Source of the DNA: Rhizophlyctis rosea
Taxonomy: Eukaryota; Chytridiomycota; Chytridiomycetes; Rhizophlyctidales; Rhizophlyctidaceae
Assembly (NCBI GenBank): GCA_027596075.1
Contig: JADGJC010000085.1
Coordinates: forward strand, 1 to 64,000
Reading direction: 5' to 3'
DNA length: 64,000 nt
Shown: positions 45,760-56,549 of the stretch, piece by piece
How positions within the stretch are numbered: position 1 is the first letter of the stretch
Layout of the letters: the number at the start of each line of letters is the position of its first letter
Made by a program: the position numbers and the translations under genes
The notes under the pieces: generated by a model
Databases searched by the model: none
Told to the model about the DNA's origin: nothing
The model's input: the letters and a program-made list of their open reading frames with translations, nothing else

Positions 45760-46411
45760 GAAGAGTGCGAGGTGTAGTAGTGCCCGTGCTGGTTCATGGC
45801 GTGCATTCGGATGTTATTTTTCCGTCCGTAATTTGCTGATAGATTTTACTTTGTTGCCTTGTAATGCTTTCAATACCAGTTAGTTGTCTTAATCAGTCAC
45901 AACATAATCTTGCTGTGAAACGCGTATAGTAGTCACAAGGGATCCGACAATTTCATCACTTAATCTGATCACTTACCGTTATATTTTCATTCCAACCAGC
46001 TGCCCGAGACAATGGATGCTAATGTATCATCACGTCGCAGTAGCTCGTCTCGTCATCAGGGGCGCGTGTTCAAATGGCTGACGTTTTGGCGAAAGGAGCG
46101 TTGTGGAGGCACCTCAAGGAGTGAGGCAGTCATGCTTCATCAGGAATTGCACAATCTTTTGCCCCCAAGCCATACACATGTCCTACATAAGCAATCCTAC
46201 TTCAAATCACCATAATTCTACAGGTTTTCCTTTGCGAAACACGTCATCAGGTATGTCTCCATTTCAACTCAACCGACTTACAAGACCCTCATTCAACTTT
46301 GACCCCATTCGCAACAATCACAACTCGATGTTATTTACATTCGTGCAAGATGAATATTGCATGCTACTGAAACTTCTTCTCCAGCAACTCCTCCACACAA
46401 AATCAAGATAC
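45760..46411. other. Convergent intergenic region
   Basis: A 3'-3' spacer between the sugar transporter and the minus-strand reductase gene; no gene is supported. Confidence 0.4.
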
Positions 46412-47807
46412 TCAAGCCGGAATAATCTTCAACTCCTTCATCTTATCAAACGACTCCTTCCAGGTCTGCCAGGAATCAACCGTGACGTCCCACCCAGCTT
46501 CACGTGCACGCGTCATGTCACCTTCATCGGACCACGAACGACCGGTTGCGAATTCTGTGTGTATCAATACAAACAGGAGAGCAACCCATCAGCATCCGAT
46601 TCTCATTAATCATCGCATGATCATTCCATCCGCTAATAAAGCCCCTTGCCCAACTCACCGCCAAATTTCCAAGTGGCATATTCATAAGCGGAAGCATCTA
46701 AGTTGTGCTTCTTGGCAATGGAGTCCCAGAGATCCTTTTTAGCCGGCATTTCTTTTGAGAGTTGGACTTGACAAGCCATTTGGCCGGCTTTTGGGTCGGG
46801 GATGGTGAAGGCTTCTTTTTCGGAGGGGAGGGGGACACTGAAGTACCTGCCGAAGATTCGAATGAATAGATTGTTTAAAAAGGAAAGTCAACACATGTAA
46901 ACTCACTCTCCAATCTTCGGCCACAAGTCCGACCACCGAACCGTATCCCCGTTATGAATGTTGAAAACAGCACCCCCATCCTTCCCCTTGATCCTCCCCG
47001 AATTCTCCGCACACCATTCCTGGAACTTGGCATTATTCGACGCAGCACTCATATCAACCACATTATTATACATGACGCGGTTGCCCGGGAACTTGAACGG
47101 TTTGCCTTCTTCCTTACAGATGACGGCGTAGAGGGCAAGCGTGACGGCGATGTTCATGAAGTTGCCCTTGGAGACGCCGATGATGTAGTTGGGGCGGGTG
47201 ATGATGTAGGTCCAGGAGTGGGATTGGGAGAAGGTGCGGAGGGCGTCTTCTTGGGCGTAGTAGAAGTTGAGGCCTTTGTGGCGCGGGGCGTCTTCTTTGA
47301 AGGGGTATGGGGCGAGGTATTCATTGCCTTTGTGGACGCCGTAGTACTAGGTGAGGATGTGTGGAATGAGTGATAGGACGATGACTCAAGTCTTGGATGC
47401 TTCGTTAATACAAATGGTGATCATACCTTGTAACCAGTCTGCAACTGAAACACCTGCATCCCCTTCGCCACAGCCGCGATGGCCTCCATAGACTTCTGGA
47501 GCAACTCCAAATTCACATCAGTCAATTCCTTCTCATCCTGTTTTTCGATATACGTGTAATGGAACGCATGCGTAGCCGCTTCGGCACCGGCCTCCCGCAA
47601 CTTTGCCGCGATGTCGTCGACGGAGGATTTGAGGATGTCGATGGAGACGAAGGTCAGGCGGGAGTCGTCGTGTTCGAGTTGTGGGGCGCGGCGGGAGACG
47701 GCGATGCATTTGGAGAAGGTTTGTTTGGAGTGGAGGAGCTCTAGCATTGCGGTGCCGGAGATACCGTTTGCGCCGAAGACGATTGCTACGGGTGTTCTGG
47801 AGGGCAT
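46412..47807 (-). CDS. PRISE-type short-chain reductase (progesterone 5-beta-reductase/iridoid synthase-like)
   Basis: Four exons, complement(join(46412..46554,46659..46846,46907..47346,47427..47807)), give 383 aa, as long as plant and fungal PRISE enzymes. The NAD(P) motif is near the start (AIVFGANGISGTAMLELL), followed by IAVSRR, FVSIDI, the conserved FHYTYIEKQD, QTGYKYYG with the family Lys/Tyr pair region, FYYAQEDALRTFSQ, ITRPNYIIGVSKGNFMN, CKEEGKPFKFPG, FNIHNGDTVRWSDLWP and a C-terminal SWSDEGDMTRAREAGWDV. The family reduces activated C=C bonds of enones using NADPH. The biological substrate in fungi is unknown. Introns are GT-AG, 60-104 nt. The ATG at 47807 gives the motif at the expected distance. 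Confidence 0.88.
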
Positions 47808-48407
47808 TGTTCTTGTGGATTTTGTGTGTTGATTGTTGTTGTGTAATATGGTCGATGCACTGTGTTTTGTTCTGCGATTTTGGTGATCGATGTCAGAGGA
47901 TGGAAGCGAGGAAGGCTGGGGTGCAACATGAGGGCCGATGGGAATATATATGTGGATGGTGAGTCTCAGCAATGAGTCCATCTGAAACGGGGAGACATGG
48001 ATGTTATTAACAATAGCTACTTCCACCGGGACCCTAACCGAAGGGACGCGTTCCTGTCGGGATCAGGATGACGTTGAATCTCCACCGCGACGCGTCAAGT
48101 GTAAACAATCGCACTTGCAATCAATCAGTTGATGAATCACTATTACACACTCCCAGTCTCCCACCTTCTACTGTACAAATGCACTCCATCCTTCTCCTGC
48201 CCTTGTCCTCAATCTCATCCGCCCAAAGTCATCTTACCCGTCGGGCCCGCGAGACAAGCCACAATATGTTGGGGCACTATGAGCACTATGAGCTCAAAAA
48301 TATTACTCATGTCTGTCTACAGAACACATGTCGCACACTGGGTATGAAGTTGCGAACCCCTACATGCACGTCGCGAAGAAACAACTGACTTTCCCACGCT
48401 CCCACAG
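47808..48407. other. Divergent intergenic region
   Basis: Lies between two divergent genes and should hold both promoters. A possible first exon of the F-box/ankyrin gene (ATG at 48329, MSHTGYEVANPYMHVAKKQL) lies near its right end. Confidence 0.4.
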
Positions 48408-49945
48408 CTCTTCCTATTTCGGGCAACAAAAAAGAACTTTTCACCCGCATCCAACAGTACGCAGACAAAAACGAGTGGAAACTAAGGTGGACGTCAGAAG
48501 GCCCCTACATCGTCGAAGAAAAGCCCCCGCAATGGTCCTTCCCTTCTCCAATCCCACTACCCAACCTCCCACCTACTCTCATCCTGAAAATCGCGCGACT
48601 GTCAGACCCCATCACAAGCCGTCTCATACGAAGCGCAAACAAGCGTAACCGCGCGCTCATCAAACCGCACGACTTAGTTCTCGCAGAAATCGGTTGGAGA
48701 CTCCACACACGCGGTCTCCAAAACTGCTACGACTGGGCAATACGCCATTGGCACGAAGACATCATCATCTCCTACGCGTCAGCAGCATCATGCCAATCTC
48801 GACAATACGCGCTCCACACAGCAGCAACCAAAGGCCTCACACCAACAGTTGAAAAACTCCTCCGAAAAGGCGCTTACGTTGACCATCCCACCCTCTCCGA
48901 AGCACAAAGCCACCCCGACATGATACACCCCATCCTGAAAGCCTTCACCGGCATCTACCACATCAACGAACAAGCCCACATAAGCCTCGAAATGAACCAC
49001 CTCCTCATCTCATCCGCAAAACAAGGCCTCACCGAAACCGTACTCCTCCTACTTCGCAAAAACACCCAAATACCACACTTCATCCCAGAACTAGCACTCA
49101 CAGCCGCCTCAGAAGCAGGCCACATCGAAATCGTCATGTACCTCCTGCTATCCCACGCAGACGTCCACTACAACAACGACGAAGCACTCATCAACGCCGC
49201 TACAAAAGGCCACGTCGATATCGTTCAAGTCCTCTTATGTTCAGCGGCGTCCATCCACGCGCAGAACGACTTGGCGCTCATCAGCGCTTCGAAAAGGGGT
49301 CATGTGGATGTCGTCGAAATGCTCCTGGAAAGAGGAGCAAACCCTCACGCACAAGGCGGGCTTGCACTCATCGCCGCCGGAACGTCTGGTCACGTTCGTG
49401 TTGTTGAACTCCTTCTCTCTGAAGGGGCGGACATGGACAGTTACGGCCATGCAACACTCATGGGAGCCGCGACGCGTGGTCATGCGGAGATCGTGAAGTG
49501 GATTCTTAGAGTTGGTGTTGTTTCTCGTGCGGAGGTTGGGGAGGCTTTGACTGCTGCGGCGGGGCAGGGACATGTGGGTGTTGTGGAGGTGTTGTTGGAG
49601 ACGAGGCCTGGGTTTGATGTCAGGCGAAAAGCGTTGTTTGCTGCTGCGCGGGCGGGGTCGTTTGATGTTGGAAGAACTTTGTTGGAATGGACTGAGAGGG
49701 AGGATTGGGCGGGGAGGTTCCTTGTTGGAGCAAGGCGAAAAGATGGTTTTTCGCCTAAGGTAGGAATGGACTTGGTGCCGGTTGGACTGGTCCGTGTAGG
49801 AAGTAGGTATCATTATAAGGATACCGTACTTTCAGCAGAAGGGGTACAAGGAACATTTGCGAAACGCGTTTGTATGCAAAAACAACAAATCCACATCCCT
49901 AAGCATAACCTGTCAATCCAAAGATTCTTATGTACAATGTGGTAA
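48408..49945 (+). CDS. F-box/ankyrin-repeat protein
   Basis: From a CCCACAG acceptor at 48407 an open frame runs to TAA at 49943-49945. An F-box-like motif LPNLPPTLILKIARLSDPIT (48550) is followed by a helical linker (RLIRSANKRNRALIKPHDLV, WAIRHWHEDIII) and at least nine ankyrin repeats, for example EAGHIEIVMYLLLSHADVHY, KRGHVDVVEMLLERGANPHA and TRGHAEIVKWILRVG. The combination suggests an SCF adaptor that selects partners through ankyrin repeats. The start is unresolved: the frame MSHTGYEVANPYMHVAKKQL from ATG 48329 reaches the same region one base out of frame, so either an intron or a frameshift joins them. The last 45 residues after VGARRKDGF are unrelated to ankyrin. Confidence 0.78.
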
Positions 49946-49980
49946 ACTATAACATCATCAAAACCTCACAAAAACTACAC

Positions 49981-51095
49981 TTAAGTACCTCTTTTAAACC
50001 CCAAACAAACAAAAAAGCCCTCAGCAGACTCCGACCGACTCGCAGCCGGTTTCTCATGCTGAACTTTCTCAAACCGTTCCAAAAGCTCGGATCGCAGTTC
50101 TGTGCACAAACTGTGAGCTATATCATTCTCCCAAGCTCCGCCGCCGCAACGATTTCCTACCTTGATCCCCATCTCCCTGCAAAAACTTACAAACCAACAC
50201 ACCCCCCTCTTTCAAAATCTGCGGTAAACTTGCTACGTCTAACGCAGTGCGACAGAGATCGTGCACGCGAGCGACGTCGGCGGTGCGGTTGCCTGTGAAG
50301 GAGTGGGCCATGTCTGAGAGGAGGACGTCGACTACGGGTGTTGGTGGTTGGGAGGAGGGTTCGCCGGAGGAAGCTTCCCCGGAGACGACGGAGACGACTT
50401 GGTTGATTATGTGGGGGTCGCGCATGTCGCCTTGAAGGATGTGGGCGCCGGGGATGGGGTCTATGGGGAGGAGGTCTATGGAGATTATGCGGCCTGGGCC
50501 TGATTGATAATGGGTGTGAGAACCATTCTTCAGGAGGATTCAGAATGAGGTGGATGATTCGTTAGTAATCGTTACCTGTTCTATTTGGACCTAGGACATG
50601 TTTAACCGCCACCTGAAAAGTTTCGAGCAGAAGCATCAGTACGGGCCTCTCAAAGCATGGCCTTCAACCGTGAAAGACTGTTACCAGCCTGTGTCCATCC
50701 GCCCGGTGCCGCACCGAGATCTACCCGTTTCAAAACATCAGCCTTTTCCATTATTCACCCACAGACCAACAATGTGCCACACAAATCATACCTAAAACAA
50801 CAACCCCCTTCCTCAAAATCTTATGCCTTTTCTGAATATGCTCTAGTTTGAATGCAGCTCTAGAGCGGTAATTCTCTACGGCTGCTTGTTTGACGAAGGG
50901 GTCGCTGCTTTGGCGGGCCCACCAGCGTTTTGGACTGCAGGCCGAATGAGTTTGACGATGAACGAACTACGGACAATTTGCAAGCGTGACTTACGAGGTG
51001 ACGGAGGTGCGGATTTGTGAGGTGGGGGGGCAGATGTGTTTAGGGAAGTGGGATGGTGATAGGTGAGGATGTGGTTTTAATAGGTTAGTTGACAT
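49981..51095 (-). CDS. FtsJ/RlmE family rRNA 2'-O-methyltransferase (mitochondrial MRM2-like)
   Basis: Six exons, complement(join(49981..50099,50161..50499,50576..50590,50685..50720,50792..50934,50995..51095)), give 250 aa with every phase consistent. The N-terminus (MSTNLLKPHPHLSPSHFPKH) is rich in Ser/His/Lys and lacks acids, fitting mitochondrial import. Then come RWWARQSSDPFVKQAAVENY-RSRAAFKL (catalytic Lys region), VVLDLGAAPGGWTQA (SAM motif I), GRIISIDLLPIDPIPGAHIL, DVLLSDMAHSFTGNRTAD (catalytic Asp), GGVLVCKFLQG (Lys) and KPAASRSESAEGFFVCLGF (Glu), completing the K-D-K-E tetrad. The family methylates a uridine of the large-subunit rRNA A-loop. The third exon from the 3' end, 50576..50590, is only 15 nt. 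Confidence 0.88.
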
Positions 51096-51427
51096 TGTTC
51101 GTTCGAGAAGATGTTTGGAGTGAGCGGTTTGCATGTTGTGCCGAGAAACGTGGGGTATGGGATGTGGGATTCACGGTTAGGCTGCGGAAGGGGTGGAAGA
51201 GGCTGCCTTACGACACGTAGGTGCGGGTTGTAGAATAGGGAAGTCGAGAAGATGAAACATGTCAAGGGAAGGAATGTCGTAAGTTGCTGACAGGTTATTT
51301 TTAGCCTACTGCGCCACACGCTAGACGGAAGTCGCGTCATGTCAGCAAGCACTTTCAGCATCTGCTTTTGTTCTCCACTCCTTCACAAAGTCTCCCGCAC
51401 ATACCTATCACCAACCTTACCACCCAT
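51096..51427. other. Divergent intergenic region
   Basis: About 330 nt between the methyltransferase start and the permease start, presumably a shared promoter region. No clear TATA box is seen. Confidence 0.4.
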
Positions 51428-53943
51428 ATGGCAGACACGTCGACCAGACAGCCCCACGAAACTACAACTCTACTACCCACGCAAGATGACACGTCCACAA
51501 GCGGCAATGTTCACCGGGAACTAGAAGCCCGTCACCTGCAGATGATAGCTATCGGCGGGACAATAGGTGCGCCTTTCGAAAAAGAGCTGGTTGACTTTTG
51601 GGTGTAGCAAACCTAACGCTATCAATCCAACCTGCACAGGCACCGGACTCTTTGTCGGTTCTGGCGCGACTATCGCAATCGCTGGACCCTTGGTATGGCC
51701 AAAAGTCCGCTGAAGTTGACCGACCTTCCCTTCTCCCAGCCGTAGGCAACGCAACGCCCGACTGACTCATTCCAACAGGGAGCACTAGTCGCATACTCAC
51801 TAGTAGGCGTAATGGTTTTCTTCGTGGTACGGACAGCTGCGTCATACTCATTCCGCTTGAAGGAGAAACCCACACTCACCAGGTTGCAGGACTGGGCGAA
51901 ATGGCGGCGTACATGCCTGTTCCGGGGAGTTTCATAACGTATGCTGGCCTTTTGGTGGATCCAGGTATGTGAGCAACGTTGTGAAACCAAAATACCTACG
52001 AAGCGCGCACTAATAACGCGTCCCCTTCCTCGTGTATAGCACTATCCTTTACCTTGGGATGGAATTGTACGTTGCATTGTTTACATCAGTTCCGTCGTTT
52101 TCCATCTCTCTAAACAACTAATCTTCCGACATTATAGATTGGGCACAATGGGCTGTCTCACTTCGTGAGTCTCCCTTTCACAGGCGCCCTAAACGGCAGA
52201 AGAATCTTATTTTTTTGATCTTCCACAGCATCAGAACTCACCGCACTGAGTATCATCATGTCTTTCTGGACCCCGCAGGTCCCATCTTGGATCTGGTCCG
52301 CCCTAGTACTGGCAATACTACTCGGACTGAACCTCATCGGCGCGAGGGGCTTCGGAGAAGTCGAATATTGGTTGGCGGGTATTAAGGTTGCTGCCATCAT
52401 AGGTATGTGATCAGCTGTGATCTCGCCATGGAGAGTGCCACGTTCCGACTGAGATTCCTCACGATGCAGTGTTTGTTTTGGTCGGCGTGGCGATCGATTT
52501 GGGTTGGATCGGGGGACTCCCGCCGTTTGGGTTTGATCTTTGGAGTATACCGGGAGCACCATTCAAGAATGGTGCGGTGGGGATTTTTGATGTGTTTGTT
52601 GTGGCGTTTTTTAGTTTTGGAGGAACTGGTAAGTCCTCTGCCTTAGAGTACATATTCGCGCGTGATGTAATGCTCATCATTGGCAATGATTGTTCACGCG
52701 CATATGCAGAGCTCGTAGGCATAACGGCAGGCGAAGTCAAAAACCCGCGCGAAAACGTGCCAAAGGCGATTAATCAAACAATTTGGCGTATCCTGTACGT
52801 GGTGTGCACAATTTTTGATGGCTGATCTCAATCCTGTGTCACAGCTTCTAATCTCACATCCACACATCCCCACTCCATCTCACCAAAAACCACAGCCTTT
52901 TCTTCATCTCCACAATCCTCATAATCGGCCTCCTAATCCGAAACGACGACCCTTCCCTCCTCAACTCCGCCGCCACCGACGACATCACCATAGCGCCATT
53001 CACCCTCGTCTTCAAGCGTGCCGGCCTCCGCTCCGCAGCACATCTAATGAACGGCGTGATTTTGTCTGCTGTGTTAAGTGCGGGGAATTCGGCTATGTAC
53101 GCGGCGTCGAGGACGTTGATGGCATTGGGGAAGGAGGGGAGGGCGCCGGCTTGGTTGGGGAGGGTAGATGGGAGGGGGGTGCCGATTGCGAGTTTGGGTG
53201 TCACGGCTGGGGTGGGGTGTTTGGCGTTTTTGGGGAGTTTGTTTGGAGGTGGGTCTTTTTGCTTTTGTATTTGCCATGTCGTGCGAAGGATTGGGCATTG
53301 GATCTGAATTGGGCCGTGTCTGACTTACAAGCATTTATCAGATGGCGTCGTCTTCACCTGGCTTCTTCGGCTCACCGGCATCTCAGGTAAAGCCGCGCTG
53401 CTCTTCGCCGCTACCGTGGCGACAGGACATTCTGACGCATAAACCCCAGGCATACTAACATGGATATCAATCGTCTTCATCCACACGCGATTCCGAGCCG
53501 CGTACCGTGCGCAAGGACAACACCTTGCGGACCTTCCGTATCGAGCTCCTTTCTATCCTTTTGGAGCCTTTGTGGCTATTTTGTTGGCTTTGGCGGTGTT
53601 TTTCGGACAGGTGTGTTTGGCTGGTCCTTCATCACATTCATCTCGTCCAACGTCGTTCGCATGAGTCCTGATGTAACTTCGCTGTTAGGGGTATGCGGCA
53701 ATGGTGAAGGAAGGCGGGAGCTGGAAGGATGTGGTGTTGGTTTATGGTATGTTGACCTGGTAATTCTGTTTGTGGCTGATTATCACTTCGTTTTGACCAT
53801 ATGTTTGTGATGTAGCAGGACTTCCTGTCTTTATAGGACTTTTCGTAGGGTACAAGGTGCGACATCGCACGCGGATGATAGATCCTGTAGATAGTGATTT
53901 TACTAGTCTTAGTGGTGGTGGTGGTAGTGGAATAGGAAGTTGA
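51428..53943 (+). CDS. Amino-acid permease (APC superfamily, GAP1-like)
   Basis: Fourteen exons, join(51428..51566,51640..51692,51779..51826,51883..51964,52040..52066,52138..52164,52229..52402,52470..52628,52710..52794,52896..53248,53342..53386,53450..53610,53689..53746,53819..53943), give 511 aa. All junctions are GT-AG and all phases agree, with no frameshift. Signatures: HLQMIAIGGTIGTGLFVGSG at helix 1, [109 protein letters not shown] and FTWLLRLTGISGILTWISIV-FIHTRFR. The family carries amino acids with protons across the plasma membrane. Two exons of 27 nt each (52040 and 52138) are very short. The C-terminal tail is short and Ser/Gly-rich. Confidence 0.92.
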
Positions 53944-55346
53944 ATTGACTGTTTGATGAGAGAGATGTCGTGTATTGTGGATGGTGAACAGTGCATGGAC
54001 ACCCCATGTGAACAGACATGACGTCACTTGATCACATACAAAAGACCCCGCCGTATTGTCCAAGTACCCTTCCCGCGCCCACAACCTAAGTCTTGAATCA
54101 AGGCCAACAGTTCTTGGCCTGGCGTCCTGCGCTGTGCATCCATCATTGACGGATTACAATAGTAGGCAACAATCAGTATATGAATGGCAGTCAACCCACA
54201 CCATTGTGGCCAAGTTGACGTCGACGTCGTTGGCGACTTGAGAATGCAAGACATATGCTCGGTTGCCGGCGCATGTGTGCTATTATATCTAAAGAACGAA
54301 ATCAGAGAAGCAGGTAGTAACAACACACACATCCAAACGCAGAAAAAACAGAAGCAGCATCCAGCCAAATCTCCCGTCACAGCTGTTCCCAAAAAGGGAG
54401 AAACGTTTTCCATGACAATCAGACCCAGTTTGAACTCCGAAACGTCCCGTTCAGGAGAACCTGAGAAAACATAGTTGCCGTCTTTGACCACGTGAGAGAC
54501 GATGCCGGGAATATATTTACGTCCGGTGCATGTATATGTATATGCGGTTCACTCATACAATTCAGTGTGTACGGAACTTCTCCATCACGTGGTATAACGA
54601 TGCGTACGGGGGATCGGTTTTACTGCATCTTTTTGCTGCCTCACTTACCTGGAAGAGTGAGCGGTCCCCGCCTCGACCCCAAAGTTTCCCTCTGCATTCC
54701 CAGCTAAACCCCCATGCTGGACGAGTGTGCATATTGCCTCCACCCGTTTGCCAGCAACCCATATTTTCCACTGCTGGTCGGTGTGCATATTGCCTCCACC
54801 GATGCCAGCTCCACTAGAGGGCAGTTTAGGGACTTGCGTGGGTCCATCCGTTCTGAACAGGTTGCAGAGTTGTAGTATGGTGCCGTGTGTGCATGCAAAA
54901 GGTTCCGAGTGACATTATGTGAGTTCAAAAACGAAATGCAAGATTGGGAGGAAGATGGGAGAAAGAAGGGAGAAAGATGGGAGAAAGATGCCCAAGCCTG
55001 GGGTGTGATATCGATGGGGATATCAAACCGTAACCCCAACCACGCCACACGCCACACGCCACATCTACATCGCCATCTCATCACCCGGGTGGGTGTCAAA
55101 TGCAATGACCTATATTTGGAATCATTGCCTGCCATCACGCGGGTCCCCCGCCACTCAGTCAAGGGAACACAACTCTGGTGAGGTGTGGTGAAGGTGGTGG
55201 ACTTGAACTGCCTGCCCAACATTCCCTCTCCTCATTCACTCCCCTCCTCCTCACACCTTCCGCCCTCTTCCAACTCCATTTCTGTCCTTTCTCGTCTCAA
55301 ACTCCTTCGCCTCGTCCTAACCCCACCCGCAATTCTAACCTCCAAA
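53944..55346. other. Intergenic region
   Basis: No gene is supported. A 20-nt direct repeat (GTGTGCATATTGCCTCCACC) occurs at 54725-54744 and 54781-54800, a GGGAGAAAGAT run at 54957-54988, and a CACGCCA run near 55043-55063. The C-rich segment from about 55215 is a probable leader for the next gene. Confidence 0.45.
54725..54800 (+). repeat. 20-nt direct repeat, two copies
   Basis: GTGTGCATATTGCCTCCACC is present at 54725-54744 and again at 54781-54800, with a similar GCCAGC following both, so the duplicated unit is about 35 nt of a 56-nt period. Confidence 0.7.
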
Positions 55347-55640
55347 ATGCACCACGAAACCACTCCCACCCCTCCTACCCCTCTCGCTCCCGCCCCTTCC
55401 ACACAAAAACCCTCACCCCAATGCACAGACTGTCCAACCACCCCATGGGAAAGAGCCTGGGCCGCCCTCTTCGGTCCTCATCCCATCTCCCACCACCCCG
55501 CCCAAACATCCACCCACCTCCTTCGCAACCGCCATGTCATGAACCACGTCAAGGCCCACCACGTCAACGGCCACCATGGGGAAACCGTGAATGGAAAGGT
55601 GTATCCCGATAACTTTGGATTCTGGGCTAGCAGTCACTGA
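55347..55640 (+). CDS. Small hypothetical protein
   Basis: A 97-aa frame from an ATG at 55347 after a long C-rich leader. It starts with a Pro/Thr-rich stretch, then CTDCPTTPWERAWAALFGPH, then a His/Asn-rich part (NRHVMNHVKAHHVNGHHGET) and ends NFGFWASSH. No family is recognised. The C-x2-C pair and the many His could bind a metal, but this is speculation. The C-rich composition fits a real exon. Confidence 0.5.
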   Translation: MHHETTPTPPTPLAPAPSTQKPSPQCTDCPTTPWERAWAALFGPHPISHHPAQTSTHLLRNRHVMNHVKAHHVNGHHGETVNGKVYPDNFGFWASSH

Positions 55641-56549
55641 ATTTTGCTCCTTCCAATGAACATTATCCCGATTCGCCCTTTTGTTCTGCACAGTAACGCT
55701 TATCATGTAAGCGTTTCCTCTACAGGATGGTCCTGTGGATGTTTGGGACCTGCCTTCATTGCCCTTTGCTTCCCATTGCTGGCACTGGGTCTGCCTCCGC
55801 AGGAGGGCCTCCAACCTCAACGTTGATTGTACAGTAGTGGTATGAGAACAGAGGGCCCGCTGTAGATATGTGTGTGTGTGCCATTCCGGGCTTTGTACAT
55901 AACAAGTAGCTTATCAAGTTTGGCTGCGTCCTCAGCGTATGTGAATATATGTGCTCTATGTGCTTAGTAAAATCAGATGCAATTGAGAAATACCGTGCTG
56001 TGAAGCAATGTTCGGATGGATTCAAAGTGTTGATATCCACCATTGGGAACAAATCAAATGGAAAGGAGCAGCTGCAGCACGCCACTTGTATATTTACCAC
56101 ATTTGATCAATCAAGCTAAACATGTCGGACCGTGCGGAAAAGTGTCTTTGGCTTACAAGTTTTGCAGACATGCAAACCCCATTTTTGGCATACCGACCAC
56201 TTGACAGCCTTTCATAGCGGATGGGCCATCCTTGCTGAGACGTGTAATCTACATTCTCACAAACGTTCGGCAAGACACGTTAGTATTTTCACACAACTGA
56301 GAAAGTGGCCTGTCTCTGAGGGAAATTGCTGATTTGTTCAGTACATGCAACCGTTTAACGATGGAATGAAAAACAGCGGTTTGGACCCTCCAGCTCTCCA
56401 GATGTTTGGCACCATTTCCAGAACCACCCATGGGCGATTTATGGGCTTTTCGCTCTTACGCATCTTCACCAAAAACTACACAGCTAGCCAGAAAGTCCCA
56501 CGCAAAGCGATGAATCAACCATGGCGTTTCTTTAGAAAATCAGGAAAAC
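55641..56549. other. Intergenic region
   Basis: No supported gene, RNA or repeat. Confidence 0.4.

Noticed and set aside
46103..46609. 168-codon plus-strand frame.
   Set aside because: It overlaps the last exon of the PRISE gene on the other strand and has no domain of its own.
49241..49813. 190-codon minus-strand Arg/Ser-rich frame.
   Set aside because: It lies wholly opposite the ankyrin repeats and has no domain.
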